The notes under the pieces are model-generated. The model was not told where the DNA came from and searched no databases. It saw only the letters and a list, made by a program, of their open reading frames with translations. Below, one piece after another: positions 12,127-22,436 of a DNA stretch of 64,000 nucleotides. This DNA is from Solanum dulcamara (Eukaryota; Streptophyta; Magnoliopsida; Solanales; Solanaceae). Location: positions 72,636,421 through 72,700,420 of the forward strand of contig NC_077246.1 in assembly GCF_947179165.1 (NCBI RefSeq). Direction: 5' to 3'. Numbering within the stretch: position 1 is the first letter of the stretch; every line of letters begins with the position of its first letter. A program made the translations under genes and the position numbers.

Positions 12127-13248
12127 GGGCCTGTTTGGAAAGCCACAATGTAATTGAGATTTGGTATAATTGGGTGTAATTACACTCTTTGACACGTTTG
12201 GTAGATAAAGTAATTACTTGGTAAGAGAGGAATTGAGTGTAATTGAAGGGGAGTAATTACACTTTCCAGTTCACAAGGGAGGATAAGGAATTGATGTAAT
12301 TATATGAAACTTTTTAAAAATTTTCTTTTATTTATATCTATATTTTTTCATTTGCATTTATTTTTTTATTTCTATAAATGTTTTTAAAATTATTTATTAT
12401 TCTAATATTTTCATATAATACATTTTTTATTTTTTATTATTTATATATCATTTCTTTCTCATTCTCAACCTTTACTTTTTCACGTGATTTCTTGCAATTT
12501 ATCATATTATTTATTTATCTATTATTCTATTTTTTATTTGCATAATTTTGTTAGTATTCTAAATTTTAAATTAAAGTAGAATTTATTATTAAATAAGATC
12601 ATAGACTTACGTTTTCCTTTTTCTTTAAATCATAGTTATGTACATTGTGTTAAAATTTGATATAAGAGTATTATGTTAATTTTTTTTTGTTTTGAATTTA
12701 GAATTTATGTCATATTTTCAATTTCATTTATTTTATTAGCATTGACTTAATATTTTACATTGCAAACCATTTATTTTTTAGTTAAACTTGATAGATTAAT
12801 TTTTTGTCAAATGTTTTAATATTTTTATGACATTATATTTATAATATTAACATTTTTGTCAAACATACATTTTCTGATGTTCATAAAATCTTATATTTTT
12901 AATTTTTTTGATTAAATTAATTAAATTATACTAATTTAAAAAATATAAATAAATTATTTTTTTAATATTAGTTAAGAACATATGTTTATTAATTAATATA
13001 TATCTTAAATATTTAATTTAATATCATTTATAAAGGCCCTTATTTGTTTAATATAAATTTTAAGTTTAGATAATTAACTTTTATTTTTAAAATTTGATAT
13101 AACCTTATAATTACACTTGTGCAACTAAATAATATAATTATAATTATATTATGGCAAATAAACATATCATCATAATTACTATGCTATATAATTACTAAAC
13201 TGATAATTAGACTAATTGAAATTATCAAGTGGTTTTCAAATAGACCCA
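12127..13248. mobile_element. 1.1-kb non-autonomous TIR DNA transposon (hAT-like ends)
   Basis: The left end 'gggcctgtttggaaagccac' and the reverse complement of the right end ('tgggtctatttgaaaaccac') match at about 15 of 20 positions. Sub-terminal copies of 'gtaatta' / 'taattac' occur near both ends. The interior is extremely AT-rich and has no transposase frame. 'GGGCCTGTTTGG' ends are common in plant hAT-type MITEs. No clear target-site duplication was found. Confidence 0.6.
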
Positions 13249-13800
13249 TAATAAATGAAGAAATGAGCAAAGGCTCAACAAAGACAACCGTGCTTATAAT
13301 AATGTTGTGGGGTTGGCAACAACTTGGCATCACATATTCATCCACACAAATTCATTTCCTCTTTAAAACATATTTTATTTCATTTTTATTTTTCTTAGAG
13401 TACTATTTCCTTTATTATCAATTTATATGAATTTATTTAATTAGATATAACATTTAATAAAGATAAAAAAAACTCTTAAAATCATCCAATTTAGTTGATG
13501 ATCTATTTGGAATATTACTTAGATTAAACAATTTCGTGACATATCATTATAAAAATGATATTTCTATTCACTATTCACTATTAAACTCACTTCAATTAAA
13601 CAATTCTGATTTTCCTATCATTATTCTAACGATGATAATTAGAAGACAATTATAAATTTATATTTATTATTTATTGTAATTTTAGTCAATCTTTATACAT
13701 AGATTTTTGCTGCAATGATATTTTTTTAAATAAAATTAATTAAATTATTTTAAAACTTTTAAGAATAAAAATTATTAATTTTTTAATTTTTCATTTCTAT
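13249..13800. other. AT-rich upstream region of the GAUT gene
   Basis: No coding signal is seen. From about 13800 the sequence becomes C/T-rich (ctttctcttccttgtttctctctctttc), as in plant 5' leaders, so transcription of the GAUT gene probably begins around 13800-13830. Confidence 0.4.
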
Positions 13801-13910
13801 TCGGATCCTATTTGCTCTTACCGACACCTTATCTTTCTCTTCCTTGTTTCTCTCTCTTTCTTTTGCATTCACTATAGCCAAATTCTTGCTTTTTTGAAGG
13901 CTGAATTCAT

Positions 13911-14955
13911 GGTATGTTCAATCTCCTCCTCTCTTTACTTCGACCCTTTTTCTATATTTTTGTTTTTAACTGAAAAAATCATCATTTGGGTTCAGTTACA
14001 GTGGTGTAGTATAGTGTTTTAACCAATACATTCTATACAAATTTATAGATTTAGTAAGGAAATTGAGTTTTTCTTTCGTTTTCGACAAGTGGGTGTTGTT
14101 CAGTTTCTTGTATTTTTTTGGTTAGGCTCAATTGAGTATTGATTTGGTATTGATAGTTGTGCTGATGGAGATCTGAGTTTTGCTGCTAATAAGCTGAGAT
14201 AAGGAACGAATTTGCTAGTCACTGTTTTGGTATGTTCAGTTCCTCTTCTGTTTACTTAGACCATTTTTCTATGTGGGGTTTCTTTTTTTGTTATTCTTAG
14301 TTGCAAAATCGCCAATGTGGGTTCAGTTTCAGGGGAGGAGTATAATCCTTTAACTGATACATTTTACTTTTTTTATTGATTTATTAAGGAAATTGAGTTT
14401 TTCCTGTGTTTTCCCAAGTGTGTGTTGTTCAGTTTCTTGTATTTGTTCGTTAGGTTCAATTGAGTATTGGTTTGGTATTGGTATTTGTGCTGAAGGAGAT
14501 CTGAGTTTTGCTGCTAATAAGCTAAGAAGGAAGGAATTAAAGGGGGTGTAGAGATGAAGATGAAACTGAGAAGCCGTTTTTGTTCTTGTTGCTAGTCACT
14601 GTCGTGGTATGTTCACTTTCTCTTCTCTTTACTTCGACTATTTTTTTCATTTGAGGTTCAATTTTTATCCTTACCTGCAATTTGGGTTCATTCCCAGTGG
14701 TGGAGTATACTACTTTAGTCATACATTCTACAACAATTTATAGATTTATTAGTGGAATTGAGTTTTTCATCTCCTTTACTTTTGTCATTAGGTTCAGCTG
14801 AGTATCGATTTGGTATTGATATTTGTGCTGAAGGAGATCTGAGGTTTTGCTGTTAATAGGCTGAGAAAGGAAATAAAGGGGGTATAGACGTATAGTGATG
14901 AAGATGAAACTGAGGAAGCCAGTTTTGTTCTTGTTGCTAGTGACTGTTCTCGCCC
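13911..14955 (+). repeat. tandem triplication of the GAUT leader intron and coding start
   Basis: Three diverged direct copies begin with 'ggtatgttca' at about 13911, 14228 and 14606. They share in order the blocks 'gggttca', 'ggaaattgagtttttc', 'agtttcttgtat', 'ttggtattg', 'gctgaaggagatctgag' and 'gctgctaataagctgaga'. Copies 2 and 3 also include the coding start (atgaagatgaaactgag), and all three end at 'gctagtcactgt' or 'gctagtgactgt'. Only copy 3 keeps an open coding frame. Unit length is about 320-380 bp. Confidence 0.85.
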
Positions 14956-17900
14956 CTATAGTCCTTTACACTGACACTCTTGGGACTTATTTTAATTCTC
15001 CTTCTTCATGTAAGTTCCTTAATTTATTCTCTGTTTCTTAAAATGGGAATAGCCCATCAAGGATAATGTTTGATGTATTGGAATTCTGTGATTGTTTCTG
15101 CAGCAAGGACTGAGTTCATTGAAGATCTGTCCACCTTTGTAAGTTGGATTTTGGTTTTGTCCACTTCATTGTTTCGTGTCTTTTATATGTTTATTAAAGC
15201 ATGAACATGGAATATTTTGTTCACAATTTCTGATTCCATGATGTAGACTTTTGGTGGTGACGTCCGACCTCTAAATGTGCTGCCTCAGGTATCAATCGTA
15301 ATTCTAATCTGAGGATTTGTGTTTCCTTTTAGATTGAGCTGCATTTACTCACAGTTCTTAACTTTCAATGTCTACTTATACTGATAGGAGTCATCCACAT
15401 CTCTCAAAGAACCACGGGGTGATGTATATTCTGAAAATTCAAGCCATTCCCTTTCCAATGCCTCGGACACTTTAAGCAGCGAGGATGCTCGGAAAACAAG
15501 ACAACTAACTGAAGGTTTTTGTTCATTTATGTCTATCTATATTTCGAAATTAGATGTCTGGAATGCTTGAAGAAAGCTTGATCAAGTTTCATATTGCTTC
15601 TATTGTTTTTGAACTGACTATCTAGAACATGTCATCTTCATTCAGCAGAATCAATGAAGCATCAAACTGCCACTGGAAGCAGCAATGATGGAGTAGAAGT
15701 GGCTACGAATGGAAGTCACATAAGTCAGGTGACAGATAACTTGCATGAACCGCAGAAAACAGACAAAACTTCACCGAAACTTGTGTCAGCGGGGAAAAAT
15801 GAAAGCAGAGTAATGGAAACCAGCTCAAAGAAAAAGACGAGTCCAACAGATTCTAACCACACCTTGGATTCCACATCCACGAAAAATGTAATTACCTTAC
15901 ATATTTTCTGCTTTTGCATGACTTATCTGAATTTCCATTCTGCAGATATTTGAATGTTTTGTCGTATTTGTTGTTCTTTGTCTCAAACTGTTTAGTTATC
16001 CTACATCGATTGAGGGATGTGGATTCGGTCTTTGATAATTTCTCACCTCATGAGCTAGTATTTGGAGTTGAGTTAGGCCCAAGGTCCACTTCTTTGCATG
16101 GTATCAGTGTCAGACTCATCCCACTTTTTGTTTACCTGATGTTGGGGCGCCGTATTATGTTGTCCACACTCTAGTTGACAAGCCTGGACGTGCAGGGGGT
16201 ATTAAGTTGTCCCACATCTGTTGTGATTGTGGATGTGAATTTTGTCTCCTTAGAGCTTTTGGGGTTGAATTAGGTCTGATCCTTATTTCTTTACACAAAC
16301 ATTCATATGTTGACATTGTGATATCGTACTAGTTTTCTTTACTGTCTTAATCTGAGGATCGATCTACAAGGTGCACTTTGGCCATTTTCTTGGGTGGTCA
16401 TAGAATTTTTTTTTTGTTCTTGGTCTTCCACATGTCAACTTTTGGGCTCATAAATGCTTGTATCATGGGAATTTCTGCATATCTTCTTTTGCTTTTTCAG
16501 TACTATGTGAAATGCTGGGAAGATATAAAGATGATTTTCTCATCACCGTGGATTTACACTCGTGATCTATCTCGGAACTTAACATATTAACCCTGTTTAT
16601 CATTGAGTTAAAGGATAGTATATAGAATGGGGTTCTGCGGTGCATGTCATTTGCAGTAATATTATGTTAATTTCCGGAACTAGTAATGGAGCCAATCAAA
16701 AGTTGGAATTATAGAGAAGCACTATAGAGCATAACACTCTTAAGATTAGTTATTTGTAGAATTATGACTAAATCTGAGTTGTTCAAATTTTGCAAGTTTG
16801 TACTCCATTGGACAAATGACAGTGAAATTAGACGGGAGTGTTGTGCTTAGATATTGATAGATTCAGATGCAACACATTGAATTAAAGTTGGATAGTCCAT
16901 ATAAAAGAAGTAAAATAAGATGGCTAAAATAGAGGAATCCTCGTGGAGTGTTATGCTTAAGAAAGTGAAAACAAGTTGTATTGAACAGTTGCGAGACCAA
17001 TAATATTATATAGGAGTGAAGTTGGGCTGTTAAAGACCAATATATCTATCTTTCCCAATAAATGCACGAGATGAATGGCGTAAAAATGCATGTTAAGAAA
17101 AATGTGTTGTCACTTATCATACAACATTTTATAAGATTAGATATGATCAGATCCGATAGATGGTGCTAATAGGTAATAAAATGTGACAAGGTTGTCTTTG
17201 ATGTATTCTACTAGACTTCCGTATGCACCTGCGCAGGTGCCAAAATATGAAATGTAATAAAAGAGAACGAGGTAAACTTAGAGTCACATACATAAAAGAA
17301 AGTTACTTCAGAAGTTCTAAGATCTCTTGGTCAATGCAGACTTGACTAAGAATAGAAAAACAAAATAAAAGAAAAAGGATCCACGTAGGTCATACCAATT
17401 TAGTTGGATTGAAAGTTGCTGTTATTATACTTACATTAAGTTTGGTGGTTGTCGCGGTGTTGTCAAAGGCGAAAAGCACAGAAGATCTTCTAAGGCTTTT
17501 GGTACAAAGTACAGTTAAAGCATGAGCTTTAATAAGGGAAGGCTCGATGGAAGCAAGTATGAATGTACTAGGAAAAAAATAAACTATAGACAATCAGCAT
17601 TTATAAATACAAACATTTATGACTACAATGAGGTGAATTTTTTATTTTTTTTTGAAACTGAGTTCAAAAGATTATTTTAAGTTAAAAACCAACATAAATT
17701 TTGATTTAGATGTAAAATTGGAGATGCTTTTATTCTGGTTTGAGAATCGGATGTCTATATGGGATAAGTATGAGATTTGGATTATTAGTAATTTGCCAGA
17801 CAAATTATTTAGTGGTGGAATACAATAGAGTTAAATAGGGAAGATTAGATGCACAGAATCATATAGCTGATCCTACTAATTTAATTTGTGATTGTGTGAC

Positions 17901-20692
17901 AAGGGATGATCTACTATATTCTGTAAAAAATTGTATGGTTCTGGTGGACTGCACATATTGTTTGACCTGCAATAATTATCTCGGAATCCAGAGATAAAAA
18001 ATTGACCCTTATACATGAATTGAACTTGCTTATTTTTGGAATGGTTTCTAGGAAATAAGACATGATCAAAACACTGTTAAAACCAGTGGTGGAGTTGCTG
18101 GAGAGACAGCAAGGGGCAAAGATGAAGACCGGAATGCACAAATTGTCCCCTCTGATGCCCGTGTTCGCCAGCTCAAGGATCAGCTCATTAGGGCGAAGGT
18201 CTACCTTTCACTCTCAGCAACACGAAATAATCCCCACTTCATTAGAGAACTTCGCTTGCGGATGAAGGAAGTACTGCGAGCACTTGGTGAGGCCACTAAG
18301 GATTCTGATCTGTCAAGAAGGTAGGTCTTATTTTTGACAATTAGGTTCATCTTATTCCTGTCAAAGTGGCTTTGAGATGGTCTTGAGTCCTGCCTTCCCC
18401 AGTGATTTTGCCATCTCATTGCATAGTGTCTACTAGCTCGATCCATGTTATTGATTTATCTTCCAATACAAATATGATTTCTTTATATAGTGCCAATGAG
18501 AAGTTGAAGGCAATGGAGCAAACATTGGCAAAAGGGAAGCAAATTCAAGATGATTGTGCTACTATTGTAAAGAAGCTTCGTGCCATGCTTCACTCTGCAG
18601 AAGAGCAGCTCCGTGTCCACAAGAAGCAAACATTGTATTTAACACACTTAACTGCTAAGACACTTCCAAAGGGTCTTCATTGTCTTCCTTTGCGCCTTTC
18701 AACAGAGTATTTCAAGTTAAATTCTTCCCAACAGCATTTTCCACATCAAGAGAATTTAGAAAATCCCAAGCTATACCATTATGCACTCTTCTCAGACAAC
18801 ATATTAGCCGCTGCTGTCGTCATAAACTCAACTGTTTCCCATGCAAAGGTAAATGATCTATTGTCAGAAACCCCTCTTGTATATTGAAGTTGCATCTGGC
18901 TCAAAAATTCACTTTATCCTTTCCAACTCTTTTCCTATATGATTATGGAGAAAAATGCGCATCTGCATATTTAGGTTTATAATACCTCCATCTCTGTCTC
19001 TTCAGGGACATCCAATAAATTTGGAATATATCATCCTTTTATTTATAACTTTTTCTGCATGTGGTGGCAGGATCCTTCAAAGCACGTTTTCCATATAGTG
19101 ACTGACAGGCTTAATTTTGCTGCAATGAGGATGTGGTTTTTGGCAAATCCACCACAATATGCTACAGTAGATGTTCAAAATGTCGAGGAATTCACGTGGC
19201 TAAATTCAAGTTACAGTCCAGTTCTGAAGCAATTGAATTCTCAGTCCATGATTGATTATTACTTCAGATCTCGTGCAGATTCTGATCCAAATGTGAAGTT
19301 TAGGAATCCAAAGTACCTTTCAATCATGAATCACTTACGCTTTTACTTGCCGGAGATCTTCCCAAAGCTGGATAAGGTTCTCTTCTTGGATGATGATATT
19401 GTTGTGCAAAAGGATCTTAGTGGCCTTTGGTCGCTTGATCTTAAGGGTAAGGTGATTGGTGTGGTTGAGACCTGTGGAGAAAGCTTTCATCGGTTTGACC
19501 GCTACCTCAACTTCTCAAATCCTCTGATCTCCAAAAATTTTGATCCTCGTGCTTGTGGTTGGGCATTTGGAATGAACATCATTGATTTAAATGAGTGGAG
19601 GCGGCAAAACATCACAGAGGTGTATCACTCATGGCAAAATCTGGTATGAAATAAATTCTTCACTTATTTATGGCTGGATTAGCATGTTCATTTAGCCACG
19701 TGTACATAATTTCACATGCTTTGCTTGGTCATGAAAGTGATAGCCTGGAGCAACATGGTCAATATTTCGTTAAGTATCATATCAGTTCCTCCCTCGGGGC
19801 AATTTCTCTTTTCCCAGTAAAAGGTCACATTCACATTTAAGCTTTGTCCACCCCAACCAAACACACACACAAAAAATGGACTATGCTCACATTCAAGATA
19901 TTTTTGATTGAGGTGATTACTGAGCCATCATAATTGGTTTGGTTACATTGGTGTGTACTAAGCTATACAGTAATAAAATGGGTACTATGTTTAAACTGAC
20001 TGAAAGTTGAGGATAGCTAAATTTTTTGGCATCGGCCAATGCTATGAACTAATAACAGCTGGGCAGGTTACATCTCAGTCTAGATTATAAAGTGAAATTC
20101 TGGCCGATCTTCCAGAGGATTAAGAACTGCCATGTGTCCTTTTTTTAAAATCAAGGAAAAGATTTCATTAATAATAATAAGGCCAACTTGGCCGTATACA
20201 AGAACTGCCATGTGTCCTTTCCTGTCCTGCTGCTCCAATGTTCCTCTAGTTAGGCTCGACAGTGATGTTGTAGCCTCACTAAGTTTGGGATGTCTGAATA
20301 AACATGACTTGTCATGTCAATCTGGTTTTGTTCCTAAAAATACACCATCAATTTTCATGCATAATAAAGTTGTTAAGATAAGTCATGAAATTTTATCTGC
20401 ACAGAATCATGAAAGACTACTTTGGAAGTTGGGGACCCTACCACCTGGTTTGATAACCTTTTGGAAGCGCACATATGCCCTCGACCGATCATGGCATGTC
20501 CTTGGGCTTGGCTACAATCCAAATGTTAGCCAGAAGGACATTCAACGAGCAGCAGTCATACATTACAATGGAAACTTGAAACCATGGCTTGAAATAAGCA
20601 TACCCAAGTTCCGAGACTACTGGTCAAAATTTGTTGACTATGATCAGGTATTTTTGCGAGAGTGTAATATCAACAAATTGGGTGGTTCATGA
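14898..20692 (+). CDS. GAUT4: galacturonosyltransferase, GAUT3/GAUT4 type (GT8 family)
   Basis: The enzyme adds galacturonic acid from UDP-GalA to homogalacturonan during pectin synthesis in the Golgi. Exons: 14898-15009, 15104-15138, 15247-15288, 15388-15514, 15646-15887, 18052-18320, 18491-18848, 19071-19643, 20405-20692; the phases close to 681 residues, close to the family length. A short basic N-terminus (MKMKLRKP) and one hydrophobic helix make a type II membrane anchor. A Ser/Thr-rich stem follows (to about residue 185), then a conserved helical region (VRQLKDQLIRAKVYL) and the GT8 domain with HYALFSDNILAAAVV, the metal-binding LFLDDDIVVQKDL, and the C-terminal HYNGNLKPW. The ATG in the third leader repeat copy is chosen because it alone opens into the anchor. 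The 2.2-kb intron 5 carries a TRIM element and a decayed LINE. GAUT3 and GAUT4 cannot be separated by eye. Confidence 0.93.
15995..16290 (+). mobile_element. TRIM-like miniature LTR retrotransposon in GAUT intron 5
   Basis: Two similar direct blocks, about 15997-16081 (cctacatcgattgagg ... gagttaggcc) and 16207-16289 (cccacatctgttgtga ... gaattaggtc), flank a primer-binding-site-like TGGTATCAGTG at 16099-16109 and a purine run (gtgcaggggg) at about 16191-16200. LTRs of about 85 bp starting near 'tcccacatc' with no coding interior fit TRIM elements of plants. Confidence 0.6.
16790..17210 (+). mobile_element. decayed RTE-type LINE fragment in GAUT intron 5
   Basis: The words 'gaccaataatattatatagg', 'agttgggctgttaaag', 'gcatgttaag' and 'ataagattag' appear in the order seen at the reverse-transcriptase/3' end of plant RTE LINEs, where the encoded stretch runs ...RPALLYGSECWAVK...MRVAEMRMLRW. 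The reading frame is lost. A relative sits at 47070-47660. Confidence 0.5.
20122..20220 (-). mobile_element. extremely truncated LINE 3' end with 21-bp target-site duplication
   Basis: Identical 21-bp direct repeats at 20122-20142 and 20200-20220 flank a 57-bp insert. On the minus strand the insert reads 'tgtatacggccaagttggcc' followed by a TTA-rich stretch and a terminal A-run, the hallmark of an L1 3' end. It lies in GAUT intron 8 opposite to transcription. Confidence 0.75.
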
Positions 20693-21917
20693 AGTGTTCT
20701 CTGCACATATTTCTCCTAATTCCTGAAATACAGCGAGCATTTGTTTAGTTTACAGGTCTGTTCTTCCTAATAAGTGTATGATTTTGTTCTTTTTCTCTAA
20801 GTCAGGGAGTTATTCAGGTATATATACATATATGTTGAGTGGAGTATTAGAGTGAACATCCAGTATTACATTTATTCTTGACATCCATTGTTGGATGACA
20901 GCATGGGTCCAGATTTGTTGTAAATGATTAACTGTAGCTCTCCCTTTGAATTTCACTGTTGTTCTTTTTTGGATTGTTGTATATTAATGGCTGCCACTCT
21001 CGAGGGCAGCCATGGATTTTCCATTACTCAGTTTATCACACTAATGTCTTCAATGGTGGTTCTTTTTGAATTCTAGTAAAAAGCATTGCAAGTATGTTGT
21101 TTTCATACTATAGTTGTCCCTTTCTTAATTTTCAATTTCATCCTTCACAACTGTTGGTAGTCATGTGGCTGTACCGATTTTATTTTTTCTTTGATCCTTG
21201 TGATTATGGACCACTCGTTGCAACTATGTGATTGTTGATATGTAGATATTCGATTAAACACAGTGAGTGCCTTGTATATTTGCATTTTGAATGTAAGGAG
21301 TGGGGAAAAGCTTGTGCTAAGCATTTTTTGCATGGACTAACTGAGAGGGGGGGGGGGGGCTTTGGTAGCTGGTAGGTATAGACTAATAAAGTGCGCGGAA
21401 AAGGGGAAAATGGGAAATCACCTTGCTAGATTGCTCTTGGCTAGGTAAATGTTGTAGTCGACATCTCCATGAAAGATGCAGCATTCAGGATAACATTGGA
21501 AGTGTAGTATACACTCATCGTAGTTTAGTTTTGTACATCTATTATTTCGTAACCATTGCAACGAGGTATGCAATGTGGCTAAAAGACTGAAATTTGTAGT
21601 TGCTGCTATTTGATATTTGTTACTTGTAGTCAAAGGCGTATACATGATTTAAACTTGATGAGTTCAATCTTTAAGGTTCTGAACTCGTTTGTACATTGAA
21701 ATTATTATGACTTCAGATTTTAAGCTGTCAACTGGATATTACTTTCTTCATTTTTCTTCCCTGTTTTTATCACCAGACAAGTCATTTTCAGCTTGAAATG
21801 GAGTTTAGTATTGTGTTCTTTTATGCAGGAGAGTCTCATTTCTCATTAATCTGACTACTAAATAGTTTTAACCCTCCCAATTATCATATGCTTGTGATTT
21901 GGAGAGTTGAAGTACCA

Positions 21918-22034
21918 GTCAAGGGGTTATCGGAAACCACCTCTCTACCCCACAAAGGTTGGGGTAAGGTTTGCGTGTATCTTACTCCTTTTAGATTTCA
22001 CTTGGGGGATTACAGTGAGTTTGTTGTTGTTGAA
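21918..22034 (+). mobile_element. TS-type SINE, 3' part
   Basis: The block carries the signature order 'ggggttatcggaaaccacct', 'ctctaccccacaaaggttgg', 'ggtaaggtttgcgtgta', 'gggggattacagtgag' and a (TTG)n tail. This matches the 3' region of the TS SINE family common in tobacco, tomato and potato. A second, shorter copy is at 26875-26952 and a third at 47513-47574. Confidence 0.8.
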
Positions 22035-22072
22035 TTAACTACCCTCTCTATTTTCCGAAATGCAAGATTTAT

Positions 22073-22436
22073 GGGTGTGTTCGGTACGGAGGAAAACATT
22101 TTTCAGTTTTCCCATGTTTGTTGAGAATTTTTTGTTTTTTTTGGAAAACAAGTTTCTTAAGAATGAGGAAAATGATTTTCAGAGTAAAAGTAAAAAACAA
22201 GTTTCATAAGTGATATTTTACATTGATTGTGTCTTTTTCATCCTCCGATTCACTTCGTCTTCACCCTCACTCCCATACCCACAACCCCTACACCTCTACC
22301 TCCCCCACCTCACCTTTTATAGTATTTGTCTAGACTATATACATATGCTTTTAGGATAATTGTTTTTGCTTATGTACCGAATACAAGAAAGTAAGAATAT
22401 CATAAAAAAACATTTTCATTCATACCAAACGCACAT
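22073..22436. mobile_element. hAT-like MITE
   Basis: The left end 'gtgtgttcggtacggaggaaaacattttt' region is an imperfect inverted match to the right end 'aaaaaacattttcattcataccaaacgcacat'. It is about 360 bp, non-coding, and inserted immediately after the TS-SINE tail. Confidence 0.65.

Noticed and set aside
21346..21358. Run of G as possible functional G-quadruplex
   Set aside because: Simple homopolymer with no second G-tract nearby; likely a slippage tract and prone to sequencing error.
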